Position numbers and translations under genes: made by a program. Below the pieces are notes generated by a model. The model had not been told where the DNA came from, made no database searches, and saw only the letters and a list, made by a program, of their open reading frames with translations. Positions 44,682 to 53,207 of a DNA stretch of 64,000 nucleotides are shown here, in pieces. Origin of the DNA: DVED01 sp963838375 (lineage in GTDB: Bacteria; Cyanobacteriota; Cyanobacteriia; Cyanobacteriales; Geitlerinemataceae); NCBI GenBank assembly GCA_963838375.1, contig CAWIQY010000019.1, positions 744,001 to 808,000 of the forward strand, written 5' to 3'. Position 1 is the first letter of the stretch. Each line of letters opens with the position of its first letter.

Positions 44682-45740
44682 ATGACCGTTTTACTTGCAG
44701 GCGATATTGGCGGTACGAAAACCATTTTGCGATTGGTGGAAACCCAAGGCGAAACTGATGGGGAACTTCCCGATCTCGCCACTCGGCACGAGCAAACCTA
44801 TTCGAGTCACGACTATGCCGATCTCGTCCCCATGATTCGGGCGTTTCTCGACGAGGCGAAGGCAGCGTCGGGAGAGGTTCCCAAACCCGAACGTGCTTGT
44901 TTTGGCATTGCAGGGCCCGTGGTGAAAGAGACTTGCAAGCTGACTAATCTCAGTTGGTTTTTAGAAGCCGATCGATTGCAACGAGAACTCGGGATCGAGC
45001 GAGTTAACCTGATCAACGACTTTGCAGCGATCGGTTATGGGGTATTGGGTTTGTCTGACGACGAACTGCACCCCCTTCAAGCGGTGAAACCGGATAGAAA
45101 CGCCCCGATCGCCATTTTGGGCGCGGGAACGGGGTTGGGCGAGGCATTTCTCATTCAAGGCGACAGTGGCTACCAAATCTTTGGCACTGAAGGGGGTCAT
45201 ACTGACTTTGCGCCCCGCACGGAATTGGAGTTTGCCCTGCGACAATATGTCTTGGAAAAAAATAATATCGATCGGGTGTCGGTGGAACGGGTTGTCTCGG
45301 GTCAGGGTATCATCTCAATTTACCAATTTCTGCGCGATCGTGACGGATCTCGCGAATCCCCGGAACTCGCCGCAGCGTACAAAATTTGGACGCGAGAAAT
45401 GGGCAAATCGCCCAAAACGGTCAACCTAGCCGCTGAGATTTCTCAAGCTGCACTGGAAGAACGAGATTATCTCTGCGAGCAAACCCTGAAACTTTTTATC
45501 GAAGCCTACGGCGTGGAAGCCGGAAACTTGGCACTCAAGCTTTTGCCTTACGGGGGATTGTATGTGGCGGGAGGGATTGCGGCGAAAGTCCTTCCCCTCA
45601 TGAAGCGCGGCGACTTCCTGCAATCGTTTCTGCAAAAAGGACGAGTAAGTCCTCTGCTGGAAAAAGTTCCCGTTTACATCGTCCTGAACCCACAAGTCGG
45701 GTTGATTGGCGCGGCTCTATACGCCGCACGATCGATGTAA
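44682..45740 (+). CDS. glk: Glucokinase
   Basis: Phosphorylates glucose with ATP in the cytosol. ASKHA-fold motifs: LLAGDIGGTKTILRL (phosphate 1), FGIAGPV, NLINDFAAIGYGVLGL (catalytic Asp), AILGAGTGLGEAFL, GTEGGHTDFAPR (glucose binding) and LYVAGGIAAKVLPLM (adenosine). 352 residues, the length of the bacterial Glk type. A structured region of three hairpins lies downstream. Confidence 0.96.
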   Translation: MTVLLAGDIGGTKTILRLVETQGETDGELPDLATRHEQTYSSHDYADLVPMIRAFLDEAKAASGEVPKPERACFGIAGPVVKETCKLTNLSWFLEADRLQRELGIERVNLINDFAAIGYGVLGLSDDELHPLQAVKPDRNAPIAILGAGTGLGEAFLIQGDSGYQIFGTEGGHTDFAPRTELEFALRQYVLEKNNIDRVSVERVVSGQGIISIYQFLRDRDGSRESPELAAAYKIWTREMGKSPKTVNLAAEISQAALEERDYLCEQTLKLFIEAYGVEAGNLALKLLPYGGLYVAGGIAAKVLPLMKRGDFLQSFLQKGRVSPLLEKVPVYIVLNPQVGLIGAALYAARSM

Positions 45741-45788
45741 ACAGAGGAATGGAGTTTTTTGTCGCCTGTACGCTCGATAGTTCCCAAT

Positions 45789-45885
45789 GGGCCCCATGAC
45801 AAGGCTAAAAGTTTGGGGACCCGAGCTGCGGTTTCTTTGAAAAACCGTGGATCTTAGCTCCTCCTCTCATAATTGATGGAGGAGC
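45789..45885 (+). ncRNA. Three successive hairpins downstream of glk (possible structured RNA)
   Basis: Hairpin 1: GGGCCCCA (45789-45796) with TGGGGACCC (45814-45822), one bulge. Hairpin 2: CGGTTT (45829-45834) with AAACCG (45842-45847). Hairpin 3: GCTCCTCC (45857-45864) with GGAGGAGC (45878-45885). No T-run follows. Not recognised as 6S RNA, SRP RNA, tmRNA or RNase P RNA. It might be a 3'-UTR structure of glk, a small RNA, or a leader of the gene at 46142. The inner CCTCCTC resembles an anti-Shine-Dalgarno sequence. Confidence 0.35.
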
Positions 45886-46141
45886 GGTCTGAATGTAACT
45901 CTGTTTAAACATCGCTCAATTTGTTACGGAATTTGAAGCCTTAGTCCGATCTTTCGTTCCCAGGGAGTTTGAACGCAAATAGATTGCTTTCATTGAGACG
46001 GAGTCCCAGCGTATTATAGAAAGAATAGACCAGAGCTGATTCCATCTGCTGGAATTGTACCCAAATCCGATCGGTCAACGAGGTGGGGTAGGTCGGCAGT
46101 GGAAAAAGGCTCGAAGTGTTCTTTCTGTGAGCATAATACCA

Positions 46142-47173
46142 ATGGAAATTTCCGAACTGAACGATTTAGAAAATTCTGTTCAAGGCTTGTTAGCTTTAGC
46201 CAAAGTTGAGTTAGAAGAAAAACGCCTGCAACAACGGCGAGAAGAACAGATCCAAGAAGCCATTCAAGCGATTCGACAGCGGCTGGAACCTTTACTGGCA
46301 CAAATCGAGCAAATGATCGGTCAATTTGACTCGCAGGATATTGCCGATAGTGCCGCTCGCCAAAAATTGGCAGCCAAAGCCGCAGATATTCGCCAACAGC
46401 TCGAAGAAGCTCCGTTATTGGCAGCACAAACGGTCGATCGTCAACTGATTGCTTACGAAGAGCGCTTGCTCGACGAACAAATGCAGGAACAAATGAATCA
46501 TTGGCGGCAAGCACTGAAGATCGATTTGTTGGATATGATTGCCGAACAGGAAGATTTTTTCAATGCGACGGATGCGGCGATTTCCATTCGCGGTTACATT
46601 CGCGATCTCAAGGCAATTGGCGCTCTCGACGAGGTGGTAGAAGCACTGATCGAGCGCATTAATTGTCTCAGCGAAGAAGGTCCCGTGGCTCGCATGCGGG
46701 GATCGCACGAACAAACACTGACGTTTATTTACAATAAAGCGCTAGAAAATCGCGCTCGGGTGGAACGGACAACGGAAGTACAACCGCGCGCGCGCCACCG
46801 GACTTCAGAAAAACGTCCCAATCCCTATGCGGCGCTCTCGGGTAAAGTCGTGGTATTTGGCGGACACGATCGTTTGGCAAGTTCAGTCCGCAATCGCCTG
46901 CGAGATTCCCATGTGGAACTGACTTGGTGTACGGCTCAAGATGGATTGCAACTGGCTCAGCAAGCGGAAAATCATATTTATAGCGCCGATCTGTTACTGA
47001 TTATTACGGGTTATGCCAGTCACTCGCTAACGGAAAAAGCACTCCAGGTCGCTCAAAAAGCCAACAAAACACCTGAAATGATTAATACGACCGGAATGAC
47101 CAGAGTATTAGAAGCGATCGAATTTGGTTTGAAAACTCAACTCCTGGCGAATCAGTATTCCAGATCGGCTTAA
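46142..47173 (+). CDS. DUF2325-domain protein with long N-terminal coiled coil
   Basis: 343 residues. The N-terminal 230 are helical and coiled-coil (ENSVQGLLALAKVELEEKRLQQRREEQIQ..., DFFNATDAAISIRGYIRDLKAIG). The C-terminal 100 are a Rossmann-like DUF2325 domain: SGKVVVFGGHDRLASSVRNRL, ELTWCTAQDG, ADLLLIITGYASHSL. The family is of unknown function, with suggestions of a regulatory role. ATG 46142 is preferred to 46055, where the added sequence is unlike protein. A terminator follows at 47260. Confidence 0.85.
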   Translation: MEISELNDLENSVQGLLALAKVELEEKRLQQRREEQIQEAIQAIRQRLEPLLAQIEQMIGQFDSQDIADSAARQKLAAKAADIRQQLEEAPLLAAQTVDRQLIAYEERLLDEQMQEQMNHWRQALKIDLLDMIAEQEDFFNATDAAISIRGYIRDLKAIGALDEVVEALIERINCLSEEGPVARMRGSHEQTLTFIYNKALENRARVERTTEVQPRARHRTSEKRPNPYAALSGKVVVFGGHDRLASSVRNRLRDSHVELTWCTAQDGLQLAQQAENHIYSADLLLIITGYASHSLTEKALQVAQKANKTPEMINTTGMTRVLEAIEFGLKTQLLANQYSRSA

Positions 47174-47259
47174 GTATTTCGCAACTTTAAGAAGGAGTTA
47201 CCTGAGTTCAGAATTTTCTAGACTCTTGCTTCTTTAAACTTGCTGCTTTAGATCTAATC

Positions 47260-47295
47260 GTAGGCGTATGAAGGTTTGTATGCCTACATTTTTTT
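47260..47295 (+). terminator. Intrinsic terminator of the DUF2325 gene
   Basis: GTAGGC (47260-47265) pairs with GCCTAC (47282-47287), with T-A/AT extensions inside, followed by ATTTTTTTG. It lies 87 bp after the stop on the plus strand. Confidence 0.75.
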
Positions 47296-47338
47296 GAATG
47301 TAAATGGCAGCCGATTTCATGAGTTGAACGAATTACCA

Positions 47339-48709
47339 TTATTCATTCATATTCCGATAAGTGGCTACTGCCGACGGCGAAATTCTATTGAGATAGCGGA
47401 AAATCCAATATTTCATTACAGTGTCTAAAATTACCGGAAATGTAGCGATGAACAGAAAAATAAATTGTCGATTTTCCGGCACTCCAAAATGACGGGATAA
47501 TCCTTCGAGAATGACTTCCCAACCGTGAGGAGAGTGGAATCCGACAAAGATATCTGTAAACAAAATAATGATAAATGCTTTGGCGCTGTCACTGAGTCCG
47601 TAGATTAAATCGTCCATAAACGACTTCAGTACGGCTAATTCTCGCTTGCTCAGGAGTAGAACCGCGCAAAAGGCTCCGAGAGAGCAAAGATCGGAAAAGA
47701 TATTTTCAATAGCATTGTCGCTGCGGTGTTGGTATTCTTCTGCTATTTCCGATACTTTTTCTTTGAGTTCTTCTTCTACTTCTTCCTCAGATAGTTTGGG
47801 GATTTTGCCGAGCAGCATTTCAAATTTGAGATGTTCTTCAAATCGATCGAGTTCTGTCAAGGCTTCTTCTTCAAAATCGGCATTGATGAACATCGAAGTA
47901 CGATCGCCTAGGAATCGATCGTACAATGGAATGACGACAAAGTTTTTGGAGAGTTGATGGGTGAGTAATGGAATTAAAATGAGAATCAAGATAAATCGAA
48001 GAGAAACAACAGTCTTGTTTTTTTGGTAGCGAAATTCTTCGACAAATTCGTTTTCGGCTTTGGGATCGAGTTCTCGCTTGAGACGATCGATGGTTCTTAA
48101 AATCGATCGCGGCAAAACGCTGGCTTGACCGAGCATGGATTCCACATCGCTTGCCGTATTAATTTTGGGTTTCATCGGTTTTCGATCGGCTGGACTTCCA
48201 GCGATCTGACGATCGTCTTTTATTGGGGGATTTCGACTGGGGAGAGATGGCGATTCTCGAGCGGTTATTCTCGGTAGAACAACCGGATTTTTATATTTTT
48301 TCAGAATATCGTCGATGAACTTGAGCTTCGCTAGAGTTTCAGAAAACTGATAGTTTGCTTCAGGGTAATATCGATATTTCTCTCCTTCGGCTGAATCGAT
48401 TTGGATAGGCGTTGTCGTCGGTTGATTGAAAAATTCTAATGTCGATCGACTGACATTATATTCTGTCAATCTTTCTTGAAGAGTACCCAAGTATTTTTTG
48501 AGCAGTTTTCTGAATTCTTTCCGTTCGAGACTGCTATATGAGTTTGCTTGAAGTTCGATCGAGTTTCCTTCAAAGTACTTGACTTCTAACTCTCTAATTT
48601 TTTGAGCCGCTCTATAAGCCGCATCTAAAGCTCTTTCCGGTGTCTTAAGATACCATTTGTAAGCGGAAATCAAGAATTTGGGTGTGTTGGGCATTTCATC
48701 CGAATTCAT
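47339..48709 (-). CDS. pcxA: Proton extrusion protein PcxA (CemA/CotA homologue)
   Basis: Light-induced Na+-dependent H+ extrusion in cyanobacteria; the plastid homologue is CemA in the envelope. 456 residues. The N-terminal half is soluble and helical, followed by about four transmembrane segments (VVSLRFILILILIPLLTHQL, SLGAFCAVLLLSK, SAKAFIIILFTDIFVGFHSPHGWE, FIFLFIATFPVILDTVMKYWIFRYLNR). FHSPHGWE and the PVILDT...FRYLNRISPS ending are the family's hallmarks. It acts in the cytoplasmic membrane. Single gene, convergent with the DUF2325 gene. Confidence 0.94.
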   Translation of the reverse strand: MNSDEMPNTPKFLISAYKWYLKTPERALDAAYRAAQKIRELEVKYFEGNSIELQANSYSSLERKEFRKLLKKYLGTLQERLTEYNVSRSTLEFFNQPTTTPIQIDSAEGEKYRYYPEANYQFSETLAKLKFIDDILKKYKNPVVLPRITARESPSLPSRNPPIKDDRQIAGSPADRKPMKPKINTASDVESMLGQASVLPRSILRTIDRLKRELDPKAENEFVEEFRYQKNKTVVSLRFILILILIPLLTHQLSKNFVVIPLYDRFLGDRTSMFINADFEEEALTELDRFEEHLKFEMLLGKIPKLSEEEVEEELKEKVSEIAEEYQHRSDNAIENIFSDLCSLGAFCAVLLLSKRELAVLKSFMDDLIYGLSDSAKAFIIILFTDIFVGFHSPHGWEVILEGLSRHFGVPENRQFIFLFIATFPVILDTVMKYWIFRYLNRISPSAVATYRNMNE

Positions 48710-48962
48710 AATACAAATTTGTCAACAAAAAACGTATCTTTTAGGGCTAAGTCCTAGTTTATTCCAACCCAGGAATAGATTAAAGCAATTCTCCGGATGC
48801 GCCGATGGCGATCGCGTGTTTAATTTTTCAGGGTCAGATTGAGTGGATTCGTCACTGTTAAGCCCCCAACCTTTAGATTTTGTAGTATACTAACAAATTG
48901 ATAAATAAAGTATAAACTTTAACGATTCGCTTGCGCCGATCGCCAAAATTGGAGGTCAATCC

Positions 48963-51077
48963 GTGTTTTCTCAGCCCGTTTGGATTGTCGGAACGACCCA
49001 CAGCGGCAAAACCAGCCGCCTGCTGGAACTGCTCCAGCGTTGGACGCAAGGGAATCAATTACGCGAAAGGATCGATACTCTACATCCCACCCTTCGATCG
49101 ACCCCTCCCCTGCTGGTCTTGGCTGCCAATGGGGACAACCGGATTGTTTTAGCCTCTCGCATTGATGCGGCGATATCCGGCGCGTATCCGATTCATTCCA
49201 CCACGCCGCTGGGATTTTTTTTAGATGAAGCCATCTTATTTTGGCCCGTCGTCCTGGAGCAACTGAATCTGAAGGCACAATTCCCCCTGCGGTTGCGTCC
49301 GGAGACAGAACAGGAGTTGGCGACGCAGCTTTGGCGATCGCAGTTGGACGATGGCACGCTGTACCAAGAGGGGGTGAACGAGTCTCGGTTGGTGCGGCGG
49401 ACGCTGGATTTGCTGCAACTGGCGGGGACTGCGGGGATTGCTTGCGAGGATATTCCCCTAATGCTCGAACGCGGGATGCCAGAGGCGACGGGTTCTCCAG
49501 AATTGTGGCAGGGGATGGGAGAAGCAATCGTCGGTTGGCGAGATTGGTGTCTCGATCGAGGATTGTTGACCTATGGGATTGCCTGCCAGTTGTATTGGCG
49601 CTATTTGTTACCGCACCCTCTCTATCAACAGCGTTTGGCACAGCGATATGCGGGGATTTGGGCAGATGATGTAGACGAATATCCACCTATTGCTCGCGAT
49701 CTGTTCGAGTTTTTCATGAATCGAGATCGACCCTGTGCGTTCACCTACAATCCCGAAGGTGGTGTCCGCTTGGGATTAAACGCCGATCCCGATTATCTGG
49801 CACAGTTGGCGGCGCGGTGTCGGGTGGAGGTGTTGCCGTCATCGGGAGGATTGCGGGAGGAGTTTGGGGAGTTGGTGGTGCAGTTGGCACTCGATCCGAT
49901 GTTTTTTGCTCAATTGCCGCCGCCGATCGATTCCATTCAAACGACCGCCCGATCTCAACTGCTGCGACACACCGCCGAGGCGATCGTCTCTGCGGTCAAA
50001 TCCGGTCGCGTCGAGCCCCAAGACATCGCAGTCATCGCGCCGGGGATGGATGAAATCGCCCGCTATACCCTAGCGGAAATTCTCGATCGCAACGGCATTG
50101 CCACCTATACTCTCAACCTCCAGCGACCCTTAATCGGTTCCCCCCAAATCCGGGGTTTACTGACGCTGCTAGCGTTGGTGTACCCCGGTTTGGGCAAATT
50201 GGTCGATCGCAATGCCGTTGCCGAGATGCTGGTTTTGCTCTCTGCTGGGGAGGATAAGAGCGATCGACGCTTTGCCATGACGTTTCCCACTCCCTACGCC
50301 ATCGATCCGGTACGGGCGGGTTTAATTGCCGATCGATGCTACGTCCCCCACCCGGACAACCCTCAATTGTTACCCGCTACCGAATTTCCCCGTTGGGATC
50401 GGCTGGGATACCGGGCAACCGGGGCTTATGAAGCCATTGTCAACTGGCTGAGCGAGATTCGATCGCAACTCGATAGACAGCTTATTCCCGATCCCATTAC
50501 CGTTCTCGATCGGGCGATCGATCGGTTTTTATGGCACGATGGCAATCTGGCTGACGATTGCCTTGCCGACCTGCGAGAACTCCAGGAAACGGCTCAACAT
50601 TACTGGGAAATTGCCGCCCGAATTTCGGAAAGCAATCTCCATGATGCCAGTTCCACCCTGGGTCAGTTCATCCGACTTTTGCGTCGCGGAACCGTCACCG
50701 CCAACCCCTATCCTCTGCGTCCCCTCGTGCCTGCCAACGCCGTAACCCTCGCTAATATCTTTCAATATCGCACCACTCGCCAATTCCATCGCTGGCACTT
50801 TTGGTTGGATGTCAGTTCTCCCCGCTGGTCTCGTGGCGGTGCGGCTGTCTTGTTTGCCGCGCCGTTGTTCCTTCGCAGTCGTCCCAATTCCCCTTGGACG
50901 CCCGAAGACGAAACCCGAGACGACCAACGGCGACTGAGGCACATTCTTCTGGATTTATTAGGTCGAGTTCAGGAACGGGTTATCCTTTGTCACAGCGATT
51001 TGGATGGCAGCGGTCACGATCGAACCGGATCGTTGTTGGCGCTGGTGAATGCGTCGGTTTCTCTAACTTCCATTTAA
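48963..51077 (+). CDS. UvrD-helicase-like P-loop protein (cyanobacterial 'recombinase family protein')
   Basis: 704 residues. Start GTG 48963 has the ribosome site GGAGG eight bases upstream. Walker A GTTHSGKTSRLLELL (about 11-25) and Walker B-like IWADDVDEYPP. A region like helicase domain 2A follows (IAVIAPGMDEIARYTLAEIL, RPLIGSPQIRGLLTLLALVYPG), and the last 150 residues include HFWLDVSSPRWSRGG and LGRVQERVILCHSD. These fit a superfamily-1-like protein often labelled recombinase in cyanobacteria, perhaps an AddB/Cas4-like or repair factor. Typical helicase motif III residues are not obvious, so helicase activity is uncertain. Confidence 0.8.
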   Translation: MFSQPVWIVGTTHSGKTSRLLELLQRWTQGNQLRERIDTLHPTLRSTPPLLVLAANGDNRIVLASRIDAAISGAYPIHSTTPLGFFLDEAILFWPVVLEQLNLKAQFPLRLRPETEQELATQLWRSQLDDGTLYQEGVNESRLVRRTLDLLQLAGTAGIACEDIPLMLERGMPEATGSPELWQGMGEAIVGWRDWCLDRGLLTYGIACQLYWRYLLPHPLYQQRLAQRYAGIWADDVDEYPPIARDLFEFFMNRDRPCAFTYNPEGGVRLGLNADPDYLAQLAARCRVEVLPSSGGLREEFGELVVQLALDPMFFAQLPPPIDSIQTTARSQLLRHTAEAIVSAVKSGRVEPQDIAVIAPGMDEIARYTLAEILDRNGIATYTLNLQRPLIGSPQIRGLLTLLALVYPGLGKLVDRNAVAEMLVLLSAGEDKSDRRFAMTFPTPYAIDPVRAGLIADRCYVPHPDNPQLLPATEFPRWDRLGYRATGAYEAIVNWLSEIRSQLDRQLIPDPITVLDRAIDRFLWHDGNLADDCLADLRELQETAQHYWEIAARISESNLHDASSTLGQFIRLLRRGTVTANPYPLRPLVPANAVTLANIFQYRTTRQFHRWHFWLDVSSPRWSRGGAAVLFAAPLFLRSRPNSPWTPEDETRDDQRRLRHILLDLLGRVQERVILCHSDLDGSGHDRTGSLLALVNASVSLTSI

Positions 51078-51123
51078 CGATCGCCAATTGAAAAAACAAG
51101 GGTATTTTGCTAAAAAAGAATAC

Positions 51124-51215
51124 AGGACTTACGCCGCGACGCGACTTAAGGGGAGCGACCGTACATGACCCTGCGCGCTAACACACCTTACCCACATGGG
51201 CTTTGCGTCAGTCCT
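51124..51215. mobile_element. Candidate MITE with AGGACTTACGC-type terminal inverted repeats
   Basis: AGGACTTACGC (51124-51134) and GCGTCAGTCCT (51205-51215) are inverted with one mismatch, enclosing about 70 bp with no coding capacity. Such ACTTACGC-type termini are common for non-autonomous elements and IS ends in cyanobacteria. A target duplication was not certain. It lies 45 bp upstream of clpS and might affect its transcription. Confidence 0.5.
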
Positions 51216-51259
51216 AGAAGAGTTGAATCGAAAACTTCAAAAACTGGAGAAATTTAATT

Positions 51260-51541
51260 ATGTCCGTTGAAACAGTCGAAAAGCGATCGGTTGTCCGCAA
51301 GCCTGCACCTCGGTATCGGGTCTTACTGCATAATGACGATTTCAATGCAATGGAACACGTCGTCCAGGTGTTAATTCAAACCATACCGCAAATGACCCAG
51401 CCCCAAGCCGTTAGTATTATGATGGAAGCACATACAAACGGCATGGCTTTAGTCATAACTTGCGCCCAAGAACACGCAGAATTTTACTGTGAAGTATTAC
51501 AAAATAATGGTTTGAGTAGTACGATCGAGCCAGATGAATAA
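51260..51541 (+). CDS. clpS: ATP-dependent Clp protease adaptor ClpS
   Basis: Delivers N-degron substrates to the ClpC/ClpP protease. 93 residues with APRYRVLLHNDDFNAMEHVVQVL (the NDD substrate-pocket motif) and MMEAHTNGMALVITCAQEHAEFYCEVL. The fold is complete, and the length suits ClpS1 of cyanobacteria. The ribosome site is weak (CTGGAGAAATTTAATT before ATG). Confidence 0.95.
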   Translation: MSVETVEKRSVVRKPAPRYRVLLHNDDFNAMEHVVQVLIQTIPQMTQPQAVSIMMEAHTNGMALVITCAQEHAEFYCEVLQNNGLSSTIEPDE

Positions 51542-51555
51542 GAATTAGCAATGCG

Positions 51556-51583
51556 TAATCGGTAATCGGTAATCGGTAATTGG
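51556..51583. repeat. Heptamer tandem array TAATCGG after clpS
   Basis: TAATCGG three times and TAATTGG, starting 14 bases after the clpS stop. Same 7-bp class with another core; similar to the ATTGGTA array near 28.4 kb. Confidence 0.85.
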
Positions 51584-51778
51584 AATGGGTCAGTTGGGTA
51601 AGGCATTCATAATTCTGAGAACGTCATCGTGCAGCTCGAAATGGTGAAGTTCCAATTATGCCTTGCCCAACTGTAAACTCAGCACAACCCTACGAAGTCA
51701 TTTTCTAGATCGGGAGATCGAAAATTTTGATGATAAATAAAAAATATAGAAGTTACAGTTGTGTAAATTTTGGGTTGT

Positions 51779-52612
51779 GTGAATTTTTTGAAATTTCGAT
51801 TTTATAAACTCGATCGACAACCCTTAGTCATGCGATTAGGGGTTTTTATTAGTAGTCTGCTGTTGCTGTGGATTCCCTTTGCGTTACCCATTTACCGCTT
51901 CGTTGGCGACCCAAACTGGGTCAATATTCTGACATTGGGTATTTTATATCTAGAATTTCTCGCCTTGGTCAATATTTGGGGACGCTATATCTATCGACAA
52001 CCTCTTTTTCGGCGTTACGGACTCGTCATCACCCGCAAAAATGGTCGAGATTTGTTGTTAGGCTTAAGTCTCGGTTTGGTCTGTTTGCTGGCGCTACTGA
52101 GTCTAGAATCCGCCCTGGGTTGGCTAGCTTGGCAATCCCCAAGCGTGCATTTTCTCCGCATCGCCTTGGAGGGTTTAGCGGTAGCTGTGGGAATTGGATT
52201 TGCGGAAGAGTTGCTGTTTCGAGGATGGCTGCTGGATGAGTTGCAGCGCGATTACAGCCTCGGTGTCGCAACGGGGGTTAATGCGTTTTTGTTCGCCGGG
52301 GTTCATTTTATTAAACCTGTGGGAGAAATGTTGCGGACTTTACCCGCTTTTCCGGGTTTATTTTTGCTCGGATTGACACTAGTTTGGGCAAAAAATGTGG
52401 GAAAGGGAAAACTAGGTTTGCCGATGGGTTTTCACGGGGGGTTGGTTTGGGGATATTACTTAGTTCATGTGGGTCAGTTGATAGAATATCAAAAGAAAGT
52501 TCCGGTTTGGGTGACGGGAATTGATGCTAATCCTTTGGCGGGATTGATGGGAATGGTTTGGTTGGGAACGATCGCTTTGGGAATGAAAAAGGTATTCTCA
52601 ACTGGCGGTTAA
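51779..52612 (+). CDS. CPBP (CAAX-protease-like) intramembrane metalloprotease
   Basis: 277 residues from GTG 51779, the start that fits the likely N-terminus FLKFRFYKLDRQPLVMRLGV. About seven transmembrane helices. The active-site motif 1 is AEELLFRGWLLDEL (EExxxR-type) and motif 2 is VNAFLFAGVHF (FxxxH-type); GFHGGLVWG is a third. CPBP proteins cleave or modify membrane peptides; the cyanobacterial ones are uncharacterised. No operon partner. The first codon choice is uncertain, as no strong ribosome site is present. Confidence 0.85.
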   Translation: MNFLKFRFYKLDRQPLVMRLGVFISSLLLLWIPFALPIYRFVGDPNWVNILTLGILYLEFLALVNIWGRYIYRQPLFRRYGLVITRKNGRDLLLGLSLGLVCLLALLSLESALGWLAWQSPSVHFLRIALEGLAVAVGIGFAEELLFRGWLLDELQRDYSLGVATGVNAFLFAGVHFIKPVGEMLRTLPAFPGLFLLGLTLVWAKNVGKGKLGLPMGFHGGLVWGYYLVHVGQLIEYQKKVPVWVTGIDANPLAGLMGMVWLGTIALGMKKVFSTGG

Positions 52613-53207
52613 CACCGCGTCTACAAGAACCCAACCCGCCTTCGCAAGTTGACTATCCCACATCTTGAGGTTCGTGCCGGCGGACGAGTGTTTCTGTCGC
52701 CGTGAATTCCATTAGCCGAGGATATAGTGGTGTTCAGGTCAACGCCTTATCCTCAACAATGTTAAGATTACCCGATTTGAGCCTGTCTCCAATTCGCTGG
52801 GTTTGTGCCACACCTGCGGCAATTGTTGCTCCCCAACCTGGTGTCGTCGCTCGCCTCGCTTACAATGCCGGTGCGGCATTCCTGGCTGTTCGTCCTTCGC
52901 TTCGATCGTTTTCTCGCTGGGTGTGCGTGGTCTATTTTGCTTCAGCAACTGTTGCCGAATCCTTTGCCTGTGCTTGTGCCTCTCGATTTGGGTTTCCTTT
53001 TTGTCGGGTGCGGGCTCTGGGGTCTTGGTGGGGGGTTTCAGTTCCGGTGTGCATCCGCCAATGGTCTTGTGTGGCGGGTTCTCTTCCCTATCTGGTGGTT
53101 TCTTTAATGGCTAGCGAACGACTAACTACTGACGAATAACCCATTACCGATCGACAACTTGTATGATAAAAAGTCTTTAGTGTCGTGCCTAAATTGGGTC
53201 TGTAACC
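52613..53207. other. 595-bp intergenic region before ftsW, no supported gene
   Basis: Contains overlapping frames on both strands (such as 52702-53139 and 52805-53107) with Leu/Phe- or Cys/Trp-rich composition and no family motif. On the minus strand the translation is Arg/Thr/Pro-rich and broken by stops. Possibly a decayed gene. TATGATAAA near 53163 would serve as a -10 box for ftsW. Confidence 0.5.

Noticed and set aside
45789..45885. 6S RNA, SRP RNA or RNase P RNA
   Set aside because: None of the conserved core sequences of these RNAs is present.
52702..53139. Frames before ftsW as coding genes
   Set aside because: Leu/Phe/Cys-rich translations with no family pattern, and frames on both strands overlap; unsupported.
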